From Arabidopsis thaliana (lineage: Eukaryota > Streptophyta > Magnoliopsida > Brassicales > Brassicaceae): DNA of 64,000 nucleotides. The notes under the pieces are model-generated. The model saw only the letters and a list, made by a program, of their open reading frames with translations, was not told the origin of the DNA and did not search any database. Both the position numbers and the translations under genes were made by a program. Below are positions 61,602-64,000 of this stretch, piece by piece (position 1 is the stretch's first letter; each line of letters starts with the position of its first letter). The stretch is taken from NCBI RefSeq assembly GCF_000001735.4, contig NC_003071.7, positions 1,251,001 through 1,315,000 on the forward strand. The letters are read 5' to 3'.

Positions 61602-63060
61602 ATGGATTTAGAGTCTATACAATTAATGGCACTTCTCAATGCACAAAATGACTTAATAGATATGAACGAGGAAGACGCAGAAGTGCAAGCACCGGAGCAA
61701 AGTGAAAAACAAATTCAGCCAACTCAAACTCAAGTTCCACGAAAGAGAGGCAAAACTTCAACTGTGTGGGACGATTTTATTTCAATAGGATTAGGAAATA
61801 ATGATAAATAAAGAGCTAAGTGCATCCATTGTGGTGTAAAGTTGGTGATAGGTACTAGTAGTAAACCACATGAAAATTATGGAACAAATCACTTAAGTCG
61901 CCATTTAAGTAGGTGTCCTAAGATGCCTAAGAAGATAGAGAGGCCGGTATATGATCATAAGATTGATCGAGAGATGGTTAGTCAAATAACTATCTATCAC
62001 GATTTACCTTTTCGATATGTAGAATATGAGAAAGTTAGAGAGAGACAAATATTTGAATCGCGATTATCAGTGTATATGAAGGCAAACTGTTGTTGTTGAT
62101 GTTTTTGTGAGATATGGAATAGAAAAGAAAAAGTTAAATGAGGTTTTCACAAAACATCATGGTAGAGTTTGTTTTTCTTCAGACTTGTGGTCAGCTCGGC
62201 CTAGTATGATGAGTTATATCTGTGTAACTGCCCATTCATTGATGATAGTTGGCATTTACATAGTTATATTCTAGACTTTGTGAGTTAAAGTCCCCGCACA
62301 CCCGTGAACATGTTGCTAATAGGGTTCTTGATTGTTGAAGGAATGAGGACTAGAAGAAGTGTTTTCTATCACTCTCGACAATGCTATTAATAATAATAAT
62401 ATGCAGAAAATCCTCAATGGTCAGCTTCAAATGATTAGTGGCAGTAATTTGTTTTGTGATGGGAAATTTATGCGCATTAGAGGTTGTGATCATATTCTTA
62501 ACATCATTGTGAAGAAAGGTTTAAAGTTAGCTAAGGATGTTTTACATAACATTCGAGAAAGTGTTCTATATGTAAAAGCATCTTCTCAAAGGAAAGAAGC
62601 CATTGCAGCATGTGTAGAGAAGTGAGGATAAGAACTGGGGCAGAGTTATCTCTTGATTTTTGTACTAGATTGAATTCAACTTATGAAATGCTTGTTAGAG
62701 CATTAAAGTTTAGAAAAAGCATTTAATAGCATGAAGGGTTTCGACATAAATTATAAGTCTTTACTATTAGATGAGGAGTGGGATCGTGGTGAAAAGATAT
62801 GTGACTTGTTGAAGCCATTTAGTGTAATTACTACTTACTTTTCAGGCTCTAAATATCTCACGTCAAATGTATATTTCACCCAAGTATGGAGGATTGAATT
62901 AATACTGAAAAAGTATGTTGCTTTTAGTGATGATGATATAGAGCTAATGGCTATGGAAATGAACATTTAGTTTGATATAAATATTGGGAAGATTACAGTC
63001 TTATTTTGGCTATTGGAGCAGTTTTAGATCCAAGACTATGAAGAACTTTGGAATAAGCTG
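61602..63060 (+). pseudogene. hAT transposase with BED zinc finger, broken
   Basis: ATG at 61602. An acidic N-terminus precedes the BED finger: TSTVWDDFISIG, a stop at 61809, then AKCIHCGVKL and NHLSRHLSRCPK. The catalytic region follows in several frames: RVCFSSDLWSARPSMMSYIC (about 62165-62225), SITLDNAINNN (62368), CDHILNIIVKKGL and FSVITTYFSGSKYLTSNVYF (about 62820-62878). Ends near IGAVLDPR (about 63040), before the C-terminal hAT dimerisation motif. Multiple stops and shifts make it inactive. The Copia LTR begins a dozen bases later and may have cut it off. Confidence 0.85.
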
Positions 63061-63072
63061 TGTTGACAAAAC

Positions 63073-63291
63073 TGTTATGAATAATAGATGGATGCCCATT
63101 ATAAGGCCCATCATTTAAATGTCTATAGAATTACTTGTATCTAGGGAATTACTTGTATCTAGGAAATTACTTGTATCTAGGGTTTTACTTGTTACCAAGT
63201 AAAATCCTTCCCTTGTACTCCTATATATAGGACTCTTTATTCAATGGAATAATACACTCATTTTCTTCTATCTCTTTCTCTAGTTATAACA
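63073..63291 (+). mobile_element. Copia-type LTR with primer-binding site
   Basis: 219-bp LTR with termini tgttat and ataaca, a TATA-like tatatatag near 63224, and a following cgttatcaacacgc that fits the partial initiator-tRNA primer site used by many plant Copia elements. Interior sequence downstream (63292 to about 63780) is noncoding. The element is incomplete. Confidence 0.65.
63129..63181 (+). repeat. Triplicated 18-bp unit in the Copia LTR
   Basis: aattacttgtatctaggg is repeated three times in tandem with slight variation, within the LTR upstream of its TATA-like sequence. Confidence 0.9.
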
Positions 63292-63787
63292 CGTTATCAA
63301 CACGCTTTAAGGGTAAATAATATTCTTACTTTTTTTAGAACCATGTTTACTTAACGACTCATGGTTCATAGTATTTATTTTTTTATTAAAACAAAACACT
63401 ATGAGTCGATCGATGATTATGGTATATATCGGTAAAAGCATGATTTCAATGATTCAATAAAAAAGAGCATCATGCTTATATTTGTTTCTCTAATTATTAT
63501 TCCAGGATTCAATGATTCTACAAATAAAATCATTAAAGAAGAGAATCATGCTTGTTGATTGTTGATTATTAATTGTTAATTTTTCTGAAATCTACTACAT
63601 TCTATTTATGACTGATATCTGTTATATATAGAATTTTTCTTATTATATGCCAAAAATGTCACTAAAGATTTGAAGTCATTAAATAAAAAGATCGCAATAA
63701 AAATCATAAAGTTCAAAGAAACCATAAATATAAAAAGCCTATGAGTTTTCACTACCTTTGATAATAAACTTCAAACATAATTACAAA
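63292..63787. other. Copia interior remnant and promoter of the last gene
   Basis: AT-rich, with repeated aatgattcaataaaa / aatcattaaagaagagaatc and atcatgct phrases. No coding sequence. It presumably supplies the promoter of the cysteine-rich gene at 63788. Confidence 0.4.
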
Positions 63788-64000
63788 ATGGCATCAAAAA
63801 TCACATTCGTCTTCCTCGTTGTTGTCGTTATCAATTGTAAGTCTCTATAGTCTCTATAACATGACTCAAGCATACTTATTTGATTCGAAGTTTAAACATA
63901 ACATTATTATATAATTTTTTGGTCATGTGTTCATAAGGTGCGATGATGTTGAGTATGCCAACAGCAGAAGCTCATAACTTTCTTCCTTGCGTTATAACGA
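63788..64000 (+). CDS. Secreted cysteine-rich (defensin-like/LCR-type) gene, 5' part only
   Basis: Exon 1 (63788-63836) encodes MASKITFVFLVVVVIN and ends within a codon before gtaagt. Exon 2 starts at 63938 after cataag and continues CAMMLSMPTAEAHNFLPC to the window edge. A hydrophobic signal peptide ending at AEA, with the intron splitting the codon late in the signal, is the standard design of Arabidopsis DEFL/LCR genes. Only the first mature cysteine is visible, so the class cannot be fixed. Confidence 0.65.

Overview
The window is plant nuclear DNA, almost certainly Arabidopsis thaliana chromosome 2 (short arm, around AT2G03980 to AT2G0404x). It is AT-rich, has GT-AG introns, and holds recognisable Arabidopsis genes in the known order: a GDSL lipase pair, the peptide-hormone gene RGF3, the chloroplast HSP90 gene CR88/HSP90.5, and the zinc-transporter gene ZIP7. 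The spliced reading frames add up to 780 aa for HSP90.5, 365 aa for ZIP7 and 110 aa for RGF3. The second GDSL gene stops at 261 aa.

Layout. 1-8.1 kb is fossil-rich: a retroposon with a perfect target duplication, a 5'-truncated LINE, an F-box pseudogene, a decayed HSP90 fragment related to the live gene 26 kb away, a foldback element, and a hAT element with a Harbinger element nested in it. 8.1-11.4 kb is a complete GDSL esterase/lipase gene with a spliced 5' leader. 12.8-21.2 kb is one 8.4-kb Mutator-like (VANDAL-like) transposon with long terminal inverted repeats, a perfect 9-bp target duplication and three decayed genes; its noncoding parts are studded with a YAGTATTAY-type motif. 22.7-24.8 kb is the second, frameshifted GDSL gene. 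25.9-26.7 kb is RGF3 (minus strand). 31.0-34.9 kb is the 19-exon HSP90.5 gene. 37.1-38.0 kb is a broken NYN-domain gene carrying a hAT MITE. 38.9-40.3 kb is ZIP7.

42-64 kb is a cluster of small secreted cysteine-rich protein genes: a duplicated defensin-like pair (one copy has lost its ATG), three tandem prolamin-like (ECA1-type) genes, and the start of another cysteine-rich gene at the right edge. These are interleaved with a LINE insert, a CACTA fragment, an Athila-like fossil containing a solo LTR, Helitron ends, a Cassandra TRIM with 5S-rRNA-like LTRs, a Tourist-like MITE, a hAT transposase pseudogene and a Copia LTR.

The live genes do not form a pathway. HSP90.5 folds stromal proteins, ZIP7 moves divalent metals, RGF3 signals in the root meristem, GDSL enzymes hydrolyse esters, and the small secreted proteins probably act in reproduction or defence. 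The main interest lies in the transposon archaeology and the duplicated secreted-peptide families. All calls are by eye; no search was run.
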